In this document: positions 36,116 to 45,181 of the stretch, piece after piece
How positions within the stretch are numbered: position 1 is the first letter of the stretch
Layout: the number at the start of each line of letters is the position of its first letter
From: Verrucomicrobiales bacterium
GTDB lineage: Bacteria; Verrucomicrobiota; Verrucomicrobiia; Verrucomicrobiales; DEV007
NCBI GenBank assembly: GCA_016795505.1
Contig: JAEUHH010000052.1
Span: 1 to 64,000, forward strand
Direction of reading: 5' to 3'
DNA length: 64,000 bases
Translations under genes and position numbers: made by a program
Notes under the pieces: generated by a model
What the model saw: only the letters and a program-made list of their open reading frames with translations
Databases searched by the model: none
What the model was told of the DNA's origin: nothing

Positions 36116-37315
36116 TCAGCCCCGGGCCACCACTTCCACCGCCTCAGCCCAGACCCATTCCCGGAGTTCCTTCGGCTCCATTACTTCCGCCTGGCGACCA
36201 AAGCTCAGGATCCATCGCTTGACGTCTTCAAGAGTGCTCAACTCCATCCGCAACTCGATTACCTCCTCTTCGCCCCCCTCACCATCCATCTGGCCAACCG
36301 TGCCTCCGGTGGTGGCCTTCCCGCGCCGGCCCCGGCCTTTACCGCGGGCCACGGATTCGGCCGCCCCGGTCACATGCACAATTTCCTGCGTTGGATGCCA
36401 GCGGCGCTCGGGGATGAACCGCGCCGCAAAGCCCCGGCATCGAACCCGGATGCGGTGCCGGGGGGCCGACCAGCCGTCATTCTGCTGCCGTTCGGTCCAC
36501 ACCCCGAAAGAGCCAGCGAAGTGATCCTCCAAGCGGAAATCCGAAGGCCGGACGAACTTCCTTCCCGTCAACGACAATCCCTTCATTCGCTGGAGGGCGA
36601 AGGTCCGCCGCGCACCGCGGCCGAGATCGTGCCCGATCAAGTACCAGCCGCCGTCAATCTCGGCGAGGTGAAAAGGCTGGACCCGACGGGGTTCCGCCAC
36701 CGGCGAACTCAGCTTGGTGTAGTCAAAGCGCAATTCCACCCGCTCCAGCACTGCCCGCGCCACCTTCTCGAAGACCGCCAGGTCGCGGCTGGTCAGGCCG
36801 CTGGCCTTGACCGAAAAGGCGTGGTCAAGGTCCGACCACGGGATTGATATCCGGTCACCCATCCCCTGCTGGAGCCTCCGGAAACACTCCCTCAGCGAGG
36901 CCACCAACGGGGTGTCGCCGAGATGGTTCAAGGCCTGACGGGCCACGATCAGTGCAACCAAATCCTCGGCCGTGGCTCGCAGGTAGGGAAACTCGCCCAC
37001 CGGCTTGGTGTAAAAGTAGCCGTGCCGGACCTCGTCATAGGCCAGCGGAATTCCCAGTTCGTCCCGCATGAAAGCCACGTCCCGCTGGATGGTCTTGCGG
37101 GTCACCCCCAGGTCTTCCGCGATCTGGCCGCAATTCGGGTAACCGCCGCGGCGGATCCGCTCGTGAATCTGAAAGATCCGCTCCAGTGGCCGCCGGGTCT
37201 CTCCGGCCCGCCTGGCAGCAGACTTGACCTTGGCCCCTCCACGGAGTTCTGGTCCGGACAGGGAAACTGATCTCCGCCGTGTTGCTGTTGCCTTCTGCCC
37301 CGCCTTCGTCTTCAT
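36116..37315 (-). CDS. WYL-domain transcriptional regulator (DeoR-type HTH)
   Basis: 399 residues from ATG 37315. A basic N-terminal 45 residues precede the winged helix (LERIFQIHERIRRGGYPNCG, QIAEDLGVTRKTIQRDVAFM). The WYL domain follows (QPFHLAEIDGGWYLIGHDLG, with the related WYL positions as WYL), then a C-terminal extension domain with an acidic insert (GGEEEVIELRMELSTLEDVK). WYL proteins sense ligands such as nucleic acid fragments, and many regulate defence or mobile loci. The neighbouring eroded phage genes leave the regulated genes unclear. Confidence 0.85.
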   Translation of the reverse strand: MKTKAGQKATATRRRSVSLSGPELRGGAKVKSAARRAGETRRPLERIFQIHERIRRGGYPNCGQIAEDLGVTRKTIQRDVAFMRDELGIPLAYDEVRHGYFYTKPVGEFPYLRATAEDLVALIVARQALNHLGDTPLVASLRECFRRLQQGMGDRISIPWSDLDHAFSVKASGLTSRDLAVFEKVARAVLERVELRFDYTKLSSPVAEPRRVQPFHLAEIDGGWYLIGHDLGRGARRTFALQRMKGLSLTGRKFVRPSDFRLEDHFAGSFGVWTERQQNDGWSAPRHRIRVRCRGFAARFIPERRWHPTQEIVHVTGAAESVARGKGRGRRGKATTGGTVGQMDGEGGEEEVIELRMELSTLEDVKRWILSFGRQAEVMEPKELREWVWAEAVEVVARG

Positions 37316-37381
37316 GGCAGCCAGTTTGCCGGTGAGAAAAAAATCGTCAAGAACCAGCGCGGTCTGGAGGAAGATCCTTGA

Positions 37382-37897
37382 AGCACCGCCACCCATCCGG
37401 CCGGCAACTCCGCCCCGCTCCCCACCGAATGGGAAGGCATCCCCATCATCCGAACCGCCTCGATCGTGAAGTGCGAGGCCTGAACCCACCGACCCTGACA
37501 GAACACCACGCGCTCGCTCAAAGACGCCCTTGTCACCCGGACCCTCGCCCTGCCCGCCGCTGGCGCGAGCGCCTCGACCGCCCCGATCGATCTCACCTCC
37601 GCCTCGCAGGCCGAGAGTCCCTTCGAGGTCGAGGTCCGGGTGGGGGCCGTGCCCAATCTCGCCACCGGCAAATCCGCCACCGTGACCTTGGATGACTCAG
37701 CCAACGGGTCGGCCTTTGCCGCCATCGCTGAACTGGCTCCCGTGGAGATCGCCGGCGGAGTTGGAGGTGGAGCCGCCGCGTCGCTGCGGGTCCGCTTGCT
37801 CGCCGCCGCACGCCGCCACCTCCGGGCCACGGCCGAGGTGGAGGCCGATGGCGGGGACAACATGGCCGCCAGCCTCAGCCTGGCCCTGATTTTTTGA
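37382..37897 (+). pseudogene. Relic of two small phage-type structural genes
   Basis: In one frame, 37382-37483 reads GNSAPLPTEWEGIPIIRTAS and ends in a stop. After a second stop at 37496-37498, the frame 37499-37897 reads NTTRSLKDALVTRTLALPAA through VTLDDSANGSAFAAI to the end AASLSLALIF. The second part matches my recollection of a small phage coat-associated family that begins close to such an NTTR motif. Its start codon position is occupied by CTGACAGAAC, so the initiator seems lost. A GTG at 37637-37639 would give only 86 residues. Confidence 0.45.
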
Positions 37898-38021
37898 AGG
37901 TTCCCGGAGCGCGCCCCCGGTGGTTCGCGGGGTTAGGGGAAACCCCGGTCGGTCTGCACAACCGGCCGGGTCTTTCGTTTGCGGGCTGGACGAAATCGCC
38001 TTTCCGGTTCAAGCTCCCGGC

Positions 38022-38357
38022 ATGTGGATCGCTTCAAAACACGGCTTCTTCAGCATCGTCCGGAAGGAGGACGTTTTTCATGTCCGGGCGAGAGGCAAAG
38101 GGGATCTGGACAACCTTCGGAACGCCTCCGGTCTGGCCGAGGAGGTGCAGGAGAGCTTTCCTGGCAGCGACTACCCATGGCGCCTGATCGTCGGGAGTGA
38201 ATCCCTCGGCAAGGTGTTCGAGGCGCTGGAGGACTCCATCGACTACGGCAACTTCAAGGGAATGATCGGAGCCACCCCCGATCAGCGTGACAAGCTCGAC
38301 GCCTATCACCGCGTCTGGGCGGAGATGAATCGCTGGCAGGAATCGAAGGGCCGGTAG
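38022..38357 (+). CDS. Conserved small protein of unknown function, phage-relic neighbourhood
   Basis: 111 residues from ATG 38022. It begins MWIASKHGFFSIVRKEDVFH and ends IDYGNFKGMIGATP through RVWAEMNRW. This MWI-x-FGFFS N-terminus with a later IDY-x-NFK motif is a widespread bacterial family of unknown function that I recognise by pattern but cannot name. The reading frame is intact and codon use is ordinary. It lies between two truncated phage-type genes. Confidence 0.6.
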   Translation: MWIASKHGFFSIVRKEDVFHVRARGKGDLDNLRNASGLAEEVQESFPGSDYPWRLIVGSESLGKVFEALEDSIDYGNFKGMIGATPDQRDKLDAYHRVWAEMNRWQESKGR

Positions 38358-38406
38358 CTTGTTGCACAACAGACCGGGGACCGATTGACAGCACCGTCGG
38401 GAGAGG

Positions 38407-38553
38407 ATGCCTACCTCCCGCTACGACGAACTCGACGCCGATCTCGCCGCCATTATTGAAGCGGTCGGCATCAAGATCATCTGGAACGGCACCTCTTACC
38501 GTGCCGCCGTCGCTGATCCCCGCTTCGAACTCGACCTCCAGAGCGGCTTATTT
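38407..38553 (+). pseudogene. Truncated small phage-type gene (N-terminal part)
   Basis: The first 49 codons read MPTSRYDELDADLAAIIEAV then IKIIWNGTSYRAAVADPRF and ELDLQSGLF, in the style of small phage head-tail or assembly proteins. After about 38553 composition changes abruptly (GTGCTTTTATTTCATAGCG) and the remaining frame to 38964 looks like random sequence. This is probably the breakpoint of a deletion or insertion. Confidence 0.45.
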
Positions 38554-38954
38554 CGAGTGCTTTTATTTCATAGCGCCAAAGTCGGAAACGTTGGAAGAGT
38601 GCTGACCGTGACACGCCGTTCGTCTTCGTCAATCTGGCGCCAATTGGCGTCAAAATGGCCGAACAGTCCATCCGTGGCGCAGGAACGATCCTGTGCGCGG
38701 GGACCGAGGAATGACTGGCAATTTTGGCGTATGCCTCACGGGACCGTCCCGGCAGCCACGAATTGGGGTTGGAACAGGCCTGCAGGGTGCCGCTGGAGGA
38801 ATTCTCGCATCGCAACGGGTTTAGATGCGTGGGAATCCAGCAAACCAGTGCCAGACGATCTGCACGACAACTGTACTCATTTCACTCGTAAGGCACAATT
38901 CATTCGGGGAGTGACGACGAGCCCTACGCTCAAACTCTTGTCTTATATCCGGGG
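38554..38954. other. Non-coding junction between the phage relic and the integrative element
   Basis: About 400 bases without a credible gene. It contains TGGCGCCAATTGGCGTCA at 38634-38651, identical to a motif near position 356, followed in both cases by a GGCCGA sequence. This is the likely left edge of the 38.9-43.6 kb element. Confidence 0.45.
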
Positions 38955-41237
38955 TCATTGGTAGTTCGAGGGATCGTAGTCTGGATCGAGTGGGGCGGTT
39001 TCACGCATCCACACCTCACTGGCGGGACCCATCGGCAACCCGTCGGTGGGGGTGAACCGGTGACCCAGCTGCCGGCCGATCGCGTTGGCGCGCTCGATAT
39101 CGGCCCAGGTCGACATCGCGACACTGTCGAGGTGACTCGGATCCACGGCGCGACGCAAGGCCTCGAGACTGTTCCGCTCCTGGATCTGATCCGGGTAGAC
39201 GGGACGCTTGATCCCGTGCGCCTCAGCGCGGGCCTGGAGCTGGCGGAGGAGGTATCGGCGTTCGGCCCACGGGAAGTCACCCAGTAGCGGGGTCAGCTCG
39301 GCCTCATACAAGCGCCAGAAAATCAGCTCCGCGCGGGAGCATTTGACCAGCCGCTGGCGGATGTATTCCCGGGTCGACGGACCCCCATGGTAGCCCGTGT
39401 CCGACAGTCCCCGACGCAGGGCCTCGACGTTACCGTCCCGCCCCTGCAATAGGGCCCAGCCGGCGATCTGGAAGACACTGAGACCCCCGCTGGTGATTCC
39501 ACCGGGCAGTTCGAAGCGTTGCTCTAGTTGCCGGCGCGCCATGTCGCCAGGGGCATCGAACTGGTGACGCAGCTTCCACGCCTGCTCGACCGCTTCCCAG
39601 TGCGGATCGTCTTGTGGGTGCCCCTCCAACCGGGTGATCTGATCAGCCACATGGTCACCGAACGCACGACTACCGCCCTGGATCAGGTAGTCGACATAGA
39701 CCTTCCACCCGTCATGGTCTTTACCCTCCACCTTACTGAAAGTCAGGAGGTTGGAGAGTTTCTCATCCTCCGGGCGATTGGGATGGAAGTCCACGTTCAG
39801 GACCGCGAACTGGAGTTCCTGCAGGGTGATGTAGCCGCGCTGAAGGCGCTTCACGAAACGCCGGCTCAGGGTGGCGATCCAGCAACCCGGGTCGGAGACG
39901 ATGAGGCTCATCACCAAGCCGGCGGCCGACTGGGTGACCCACTGGTGGCACCAAGTCGACATCCGGGGATGTGATGGGGGTGCCTGCATCAGCGGGAACA
40001 ACTTCCGGCGCAGAGTCAGCTCATAAACGGTGCGGTGCTCGTCCGAATCGTTGGCCCGTCGGGCCAGTTCCCAGACCTCCCGGCGCAGGTCTTCCGGCAC
40101 GGCCGGGATCTCGAAACTGGAGTCCTGAGAGGAGGTGGCCTGATGGTGGAACCGGGGACTCCGAAGCTTTTGGACCAGTGCCTCTTCGACCGGGGTCAGA
40201 CTCTGGAGGGCATCGAGCCGTTGGCTCGGAGTGAGGGGTGTGGGTGTATCCGGGGTGGGTGTGGTCTGTTCACCCCCCTCAAGAGAAAAATTCTCCAAAA
40301 CCCCCACGGGGTTTGGGGTTGAATGGCTTTCAAAAACAGGCGACGGAGCGGTCGGGGCCTCGATACCCACCACCCGGGTATCGTCGATCTGTGTCAGACA
40401 CTCCTTGAGATGGTCCCAACGGACCGCCTCATCGAGCCGCGTCAGCTCCTCTTCGGTCAGCTCGCCGCTGAGCTCCAGTTCCTCCCGTGCCTCTTCGAGC
40501 CTGAGATGGAGGGGTCCCTCGACGTGGGGCTCCTCGATCGGCTCCGGTACATCGAGCACCACGAAATAGTTCGAGCCCAACCACTCGGTCGGGTCGATGA
40601 GGTGTCCCTTGTCGCAGGGTGCCCGGAGTTCCATCGATTCCCCGTTGGGACGGACGTGCCAGCAGAAGTAGTGTTTCGGGTCACGCCACTCCTCGGGGAT
40701 CGGCCGGTCGAACGAGAGCACAAAGGTGCCCACGATCTCATGCTCACGCCGGATCACGATCCGCTGCGCGAACCCGCGGGCCACCAGTCGCGCGAACGCA
40801 CGCTGAAGGGTGCGCTCGCATCCCAGCGAGGGGTAGCGGAACGCGATGTCGGGCAGACTGAGGGGCACGTTCGGGGCTTGGGCACGCAATATAGAGTAGA
40901 GCGCGATGTCGTGCGGCCGCCACGCCGCTTCATGATCCTCCAGAAACGCACGCGAGATCCCGCAGCCCCGGAACTCACCGGGTTCCAGGATGGCGGGGTG
41001 GTTGAAGCGCAGGCTCGCCTCCAGGCTGAGTCCCACCAGAATCCGACGCCGCTCCCCGCGGTTTAGCTGACGCCACCGGCCGGAATCGACCGCGTCGGCG
41101 AGGATTTGCGGGGTGCGGAGATCTCGGGTGTCGAGTTGCTTTTTCTGGTTGACACGCCTTGACTTCCTTCGTGAGAGCCGCGGTTTTACCCATTCGTTGC
41201 GCCGTGATTTGAACCGCCTTCGAGTTGAGTTTTGCAT
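38955..41237 (-). CDS. Large protein of unknown function with winged-helix part (possible replication or mobile-element protein)
   Basis: 760 residues, not assigned to a family. The N-terminal 40 residues are strongly basic (RRRFKSRRNEWVKPRLSRRK). Around residues 105-165, HDIALYSILRAQAPNVPLSL and FRYPSLGCERTLQRAFARLV form a winged-helix-like unit, as in replication initiators. A long acidic and Pro/Thr-rich linker follows (LTEEELTRLDEAV, TPTPDTPTPLTPSQ), then an all-helical C-terminus. No helicase, nuclease or relaxase motif was found. It is divergent from an XRE regulator and shares an element with an excisionase and integrase, so a replication or control role in the element is inferred. Confidence 0.55.
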   Translation of the reverse strand: MQNSTRRRFKSRRNEWVKPRLSRRKSRRVNQKKQLDTRDLRTPQILADAVDSGRWRQLNRGERRRILVGLSLEASLRFNHPAILEPGEFRGCGISRAFLEDHEAAWRPHDIALYSILRAQAPNVPLSLPDIAFRYPSLGCERTLQRAFARLVARGFAQRIVIRREHEIVGTFVLSFDRPIPEEWRDPKHYFCWHVRPNGESMELRAPCDKGHLIDPTEWLGSNYFVVLDVPEPIEEPHVEGPLHLRLEEAREELELSGELTEEELTRLDEAVRWDHLKECLTQIDDTRVVGIEAPTAPSPVFESHSTPNPVGVLENFSLEGGEQTTPTPDTPTPLTPSQRLDALQSLTPVEEALVQKLRSPRFHHQATSSQDSSFEIPAVPEDLRREVWELARRANDSDEHRTVYELTLRRKLFPLMQAPPSHPRMSTWCHQWVTQSAAGLVMSLIVSDPGCWIATLSRRFVKRLQRGYITLQELQFAVLNVDFHPNRPEDEKLSNLLTFSKVEGKDHDGWKVYVDYLIQGGSRAFGDHVADQITRLEGHPQDDPHWEAVEQAWKLRHQFDAPGDMARRQLEQRFELPGGITSGGLSVFQIAGWALLQGRDGNVEALRRGLSDTGYHGGPSTREYIRQRLVKCSRAELIFWRLYEAELTPLLGDFPWAERRYLLRQLQARAEAHGIKRPVYPDQIQERNSLEALRRAVDPSHLDSVAMSTWADIERANAIGRQLGHRFTPTDGLPMGPASEVWMRETAPLDPDYDPSNYQ

Positions 41238-41345
41238 GAACTTAGGATACGCCTGTCCGGAAATTATTCAAAAATTATCTTTTTGAGCTTGCACCGCCGA
41301 GAAGCTATGCAAAGAGTTGAAAGGAGCTGCAATCAAAGAAAATCA
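41238..41345. promoter_or_regulatory. AT-rich divergent promoter region of the element
   Basis: A 108-base gap between the 760-residue gene (-) and the XRE regulator (+), markedly AT-rich (GGAAATTATTCAAAAATTAT). It is the natural place for an operator of the XRE repressor. Confidence 0.45.
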
Positions 41346-41885
41346 ATGAGCGAGAACCTTGGGGATAACCTTCGACGCCTCCGGATCAGTCGCGGACTGA
41401 GCCTTTCGGCTGCTGCGGAGGCAATCGACACGGCCGAAACCTACCTTTCCGCCATCGAGAGAAACCGACGCAAGCCAGGCATCAAAATTCTAAAGCGACT
41501 ATCGACTGTCTACTTTGAAAACTGTGAACGAGACATTGGGCTTCGCCAACTGCTTGCACTTGCGGCGATCCCGAATAGTGATGAACGTCCATTGGGCTCA
41601 ATGCCAGCGACCGCGACAAGCGAGGTTATCGAAAATCTAAGAATTCCGGTCAGCTGCCTTCTGGGGATCTGCCCCCCACTGGGGAATCAAGACAACGAGG
41701 GAGTCGAAATGTCTGAACCGAAAATAGTCTTCAAAGACGGTTGCAATGCCAGACTCGTTACCTTTATAAGAAGCGGCGACTCGCGATTTAAAATTGACTT
41801 CTCCGTTGAAGATGTTAGCAACTCTCCAATCAGCTACTCCGCCACCTGGAGAACGATCATCTCCCACCATCAACGTCCCCAATGA
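41346..41885 (+). CDS. XRE-family transcriptional regulator
   Basis: 179 residues from ATG 41346. The HTH fills residues 7-62: LRRLRISRGLSLSAAAEAID, then TYLSAIERNRRKPGIKILKR. The remaining 110 residues have no recognised domain. Lower GC than the surroundings supports a foreign origin. Placed divergently from the large unknown gene, it probably represses one or both promoters. Confidence 0.8.
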   Translation: MSENLGDNLRRLRISRGLSLSAAAEAIDTAETYLSAIERNRRKPGIKILKRLSTVYFENCERDIGLRQLLALAAIPNSDERPLGSMPATATSEVIENLRIPVSCLLGICPPLGNQDNEGVEMSEPKIVFKDGCNARLVTFIRSGDSRFKIDFSVEDVSNSPISYSATWRTIISHHQRPQ

Positions 41886-41905
41886 CTGCCCATTTCCTCA
41901 ACTTT

Positions 41906-41930
41906 CCCCGCCTGTTTTGGTCAGGCGGGG
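41906..41930 (+). promoter_or_regulatory. Hairpin covering the excisionase-like ribosome binding site
   Basis: Perfect 9-base stem CCCCGCCTG / CAGGCGGGG with a TTTTGGT loop. The right arm and next bases (GGGGAG) form the Shine-Dalgarno-like sequence 9 bases ahead of ATG 41941. It could act as a terminator for the XRE gene or as an RNA lock on translation of the next gene. Confidence 0.5.
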
Positions 41931-41940
41931 AGTTTGTAAA

Positions 41941-42174
41941 ATGCAACCCAATGAAGAAAAAAGAGTTGTCGACCATCTCGACAGAGCGGCCTACTCACCA
42001 ACTGAGTTTGCCGCTTTGTTTGGTCGGTCGCCAACATGGGGCTATCGTCGCATCTACGCCGGCGATATCGATGCAAAAGAAATCGCCGGTCGGGCGATGA
42101 TAAGCAGGGAAGAGGTGCTCCGGTTTATCCAGAATGCACCCAGATACGAAGGACGGCCTAGGCTGCCCAAGTAG
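41941..42174 (+). CDS. Excisionase-like helix-turn-helix protein
   Basis: 77 residues from ATG 41941. It has the MerR/excisionase-type layout YSPTEFAALFGRSPTWGYRR through AMISREEVLRFIQNAP (HTH_17 type). Such proteins bind att sites and steer tyrosine recombinases toward excision. It is convergent with the integrase gene, with only a strong hairpin between them. Confidence 0.72.
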   Translation: MQPNEEKRVVDHLDRAAYSPTEFAALFGRSPTWGYRRIYAGDIDAKEIAGRAMISREEVLRFIQNAPRYEGRPRLPK

Positions 42175-42302
42175 ACAACGCAAAGCCGACAGCGGGTATT
42201 CGCTGCTCGAGCTCGGACAGACAACGCGAAGGTAATCCGATCCAATCGGGACCTTTCAGAAGTCGCCTAGCAAGTCCTGGACGATGTGCCCAGGCATCGC
42301 AA

Positions 42303-42332
42303 GACGGTGGCGAGGGAAACCTCGCCACCGTC
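42303..42332. terminator. Strong hairpin between convergent xis-like and integrase genes
   Basis: A perfect 13-base stem GACGGTGGCGAGG / CCTCGCCACCGTC with a GAAA tetraloop. It stands between two convergent genes and can terminate both; there is no long T run on either side. Confidence 0.6.
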
Positions 42333-42351
42333 GCTGGCAATAATAACCAAT

Positions 42352-43455
42352 CTATTTTGGCCGAAACTGAACCTTTTCCGCGGCCGCTTGGGAATGTTCA
42401 TTACGAAGATGCCCATAAGTTTTTAAAGCTAAGGCTCCGCCGTCCTTATGGCCAAGCCATTTGGCCACGGTAGGGATGTCGACACCGCTTTCGATGCATC
42501 TGGTGGCAAAAAAGTGGCGGAGATCGTGGTGCGTCAGGCGCGTGACACCCAGTTTGAAAGCGGCGTTGGTCATCGCTTTCTGGGCTTCAAATACTTCAGC
42601 AACGCACTCATCCCCGCCAACTTTGCCCCGGTGGTCCCTCATCCGAAGGAGCAGCGATTCAAGTGCAGCAATCATCGGCAACCGCCTGATTTCCCAATTC
42701 TTGGTGCCTGTCTCTTGATGACCGCGAATCAATATTTCACGGCGCTCGAAATCGACATCCTTCCATCGAAGTTCTTTCGCTTCGCCCTTCCGAAGGCCGG
42801 AATAAGCCAGAAGTTCCACAAAATCACCGCACGCGCGCGAGTATCGGCCATTGGCCCCCCTGATGGTTTCAACCCAGTCATGAAACTGATCCAAGGACGG
42901 CAACTCGAGCATCGTTGGCCGCGGCTTACGGCGCTTGATGCGGCCTGCTGGGTTGGTGCTGCACAGTCCCCGTTCGATGCCGATTTCGAAGATCTTTCGG
43001 AGAGCGGCGACGGCATTATTGAAACGGGTTGCGGAAACGGCCTTGAAATTCCGTCCCGCCCATTCCTCGCATTCCTCTCGTCGGATCGTGCCCAACTCAC
43101 GATCTGCCAAGCCGGTCCAAGTTCGCAACAGGTAATCGTGGACCTGGCGCCAGTAATGTCGGGTAGCGGGCTTGAGGGCCGGGTCGTTCTCCAATTGATT
43201 TTCTCGAATGTGAATTGCGTGGGCGACCGTCAACCGGTCAGAGTTGGTGCGGAGGCCCGGCGGTCGGTTCCTCTCTTCTTCCAAAACCGGGGCCATCCTG
43301 CGTTTGGCTACTTCCAAGAACTTCGTGCCAAGGGATCTCCAAACCTGCTTGCCTTGAACGGTGACGCGCACGTAATATCCTCCGTTCTGATGCCGAACCA
43401 AATTCTGGACTCGGGTTTTTCTCCAATTGCTCTTTTTAGAGTGAAGTGAGGCCAT
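42352..43455 (-). CDS. Tyrosine recombinase / integrase
   Basis: 367 residues from ATG 43455 (MASLHSKKSNW); a TTG at 43494 would add 13. A SAM-like core-binding part (ATRHYWRQVHDYLLRTW, NNAVAALRKIFEIGIERGLC) is followed by the catalytic domain with Arg in YSGLRKGEAKELRW, His-x-x-Arg in HHDLRHFFATR and the nucleophile region GHKDGGALALKTYGHLR. It catalyses site-specific integration. Its start is 104 bases from a tRNA gene, the probable attachment locus, although it lies on the 5' side of the tRNA. Confidence 0.9.
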   Translation of the reverse strand: MASLHSKKSNWRKTRVQNLVRHQNGGYYVRVTVQGKQVWRSLGTKFLEVAKRRMAPVLEEERNRPPGLRTNSDRLTVAHAIHIRENQLENDPALKPATRHYWRQVHDYLLRTWTGLADRELGTIRREECEEWAGRNFKAVSATRFNNAVAALRKIFEIGIERGLCSTNPAGRIKRRKPRPTMLELPSLDQFHDWVETIRGANGRYSRACGDFVELLAYSGLRKGEAKELRWKDVDFERREILIRGHQETGTKNWEIRRLPMIAALESLLLRMRDHRGKVGGDECVAEVFEAQKAMTNAAFKLGVTRLTHHDLRHFFATRCIESGVDIPTVAKWLGHKDGGALALKTYGHLRNEHSQAAAEKVQFRPK

Positions 43456-43558
43456 GGGTGATTCGGATTGATTTTGGTCGTAAGTGTAGTACAAACCTGT
43501 AGAAAGCGCAAATAAGTCGCAGCCAGAAAATCCACAAATTGCTTATTATCAACAATTT

Positions 43559-43631
<73 letters not shown>

Positions 43632-43689
43632 CTCAACTCTCCGCGGACAATCTCCCCCATCACGGCCCACGCGGCGTGCGGCGCTCAGC

Positions 43690-45174
43690 TCAGGGCAGCT
43701 CGTCGAGCGCTTCCAGCAGGGGGCGATAGCCATGCTCGTTGAGCAGGGCGATGACGCCGCGGTCGCTTTGGTCGGCCGCGACTTCGCTGTAGATACCCAG
43801 GGCATTGTGCATCGCCTCGATGGCGAGGGCCAGTTGCTCCTCCCACGCCGCCTCGTCCTTCGCGGCGCGGGCGATGCCGGCGGCCCGGGCCGATTCGACG
43901 GCGGTGAGATAATGCAGGGCAAAGGTGTAACGCTTGGCGTGATAAAGAATCCACGGCCGCGCACCATCGCGGGCACGGGTGTTGGCGCGGTACATTTCGT
44001 TCATCCCTTTCGCGTAGAGCCCCTTGGCTTCCGCCCACCAGGCGGGGGCGGGATCGGCGCTGCGGTAGTGCTCCATGAACATCGCGGGGTCCGGCACCGC
44101 AAAACCCGGGTCATGCTTCTGGATCAAGGCCGATGCCTCCGCCACGGCGCCAAATCCCAGGCTGAGCGCCTCGGCGACGCCTTCACCGCAGATGGGCGTG
44201 GCGAGGTCGACGAGCGCCTGATCAGCCGTGAGCCGCGGATCAAAGGCGGCGCGACTGAGGTAATGCAGTTCGGGATTGTGATCCCCCACCACGTGCGCCT
44301 GAACCGAAAACCCCGCCCCCGGCGCCAGCGGTCCCACCGCCGCCTTCTGCGGCAACAGCCCACCATCGGCCTGGCCGAGCGCGATCGTCGGCAGGTCTGC
44401 GGCGTCTTTTCCGGCCGACTGCAGGCCCAGGGCAGCAGCCGCCTCCGCGATTCGGGCACTGAGCCCGGTCACCGCTTCCTCGGGATTGCGAAACTCGCGC
44501 GCTCCGCCAAATGCCGCCCGGCCACCGATGTCTCCGGTGACATCGATCGGCTCGACCTCCGGCCAGGCGCCAGCCTCGGGAAGGGACACGCGATTGAACT
44601 TCAGCTTGGCGAGCTGGCGCAGCAATTTCAGGTTATCGTCGAACCCCCACGACGCCAGCCCCGCCGCGGTATCCCCGGCCACCCGCCACTGGCGGATCGG
44701 TTGGCTCGCCGTCTTGAGAACGATGTCGTATCCCTCCAGCGTGAACTCCGGCTTCTCGACCGGCAGGAAGTCCCCCGCGACCAGGTACCGCATCCCATTG
44801 GCATAACCGTACTCATAGACTGCCCACAGGGTCGCTGTGGGGCTGCCGCCGTGGATGACCAGTCCGTGGGGAGTCGACCGGACGAGGTGCCCCTGTTCCT
44901 CCAGGGAAATGTCCAGCGCCTTCCCCACCTCCGGCAGCAATGTCGTTCCCAGGTGGATCACCTTCGTGCCATCGGTCGGCACCGCGCCCGGTGACAGCGC
45001 GACGCGGGCCTCGAACAGGCTCTCGAGCAGCCGCGTCAACTCAGCCGCAGCATAGCGTTCTATCTCCGTGGCTTTGGGATCGGTCACGATGGTGACGGCG
45101 GGACCGTCGGCACGGAGCGGCAACGCTCCCAGCAGGAGCATCGCTGCGGAAAAAAAGACTGGGATCGCTTTCAT
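43690..45174 (-). CDS. Exported protein with glucuronidase-N-like domain
   Basis: 494 residues from ATG 45174. After a signal peptide (PVFFSAAMLLLGALPLRA), residues 25-130 resemble the N-terminal domain of alpha-glucuronidase (GH67): IERYAAAELTRLLESLFEA, VIHLGTTLLPEVG, LWAVYEYGYANGMRYLVAGD. The rest is helical (HYRSADPAPAWWAEAKGLYA). No catalytic glucuronidase barrel is present, so it may be a carbohydrate-binding or auxiliary protein. It follows the PQQ-propeller gene by 7 bases and is probably co-transcribed. Confidence 0.55.
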   Translation of the reverse strand: MKAIPVFFSAAMLLLGALPLRADGPAVTIVTDPKATEIERYAAAELTRLLESLFEARVALSPGAVPTDGTKVIHLGTTLLPEVGKALDISLEEQGHLVRSTPHGLVIHGGSPTATLWAVYEYGYANGMRYLVAGDFLPVEKPEFTLEGYDIVLKTASQPIRQWRVAGDTAAGLASWGFDDNLKLLRQLAKLKFNRVSLPEAGAWPEVEPIDVTGDIGGRAAFGGAREFRNPEEAVTGLSARIAEAAAALGLQSAGKDAADLPTIALGQADGGLLPQKAAVGPLAPGAGFSVQAHVVGDHNPELHYLSRAAFDPRLTADQALVDLATPICGEGVAEALSLGFGAVAEASALIQKHDPGFAVPDPAMFMEHYRSADPAPAWWAEAKGLYAKGMNEMYRANTRARDGARPWILYHAKRYTFALHYLTAVESARAAGIARAAKDEAAWEEQLALAIEAMHNALGIYSEVAADQSDRGVIALLNEHGYRPLLEALDELP

Positions 45175-45181
45175 CAGTGAA

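Noticed and set aside
37312-37863. A 183-codon minus-strand frame opposite the phage relic
   Set aside because: The plus strand has better protein-like sequence (NTTRSLKDALVTRTLALP...); the minus frame is Arg/Ala/Ser-rich shadow.
38554-38964. The C-terminal part of the 185-codon frame starting at 38407
   Set aside because: Only the first 49 codons look protein-like; the rest is Trp/Arg/Ser-rich random-type sequence across an apparent breakpoint.
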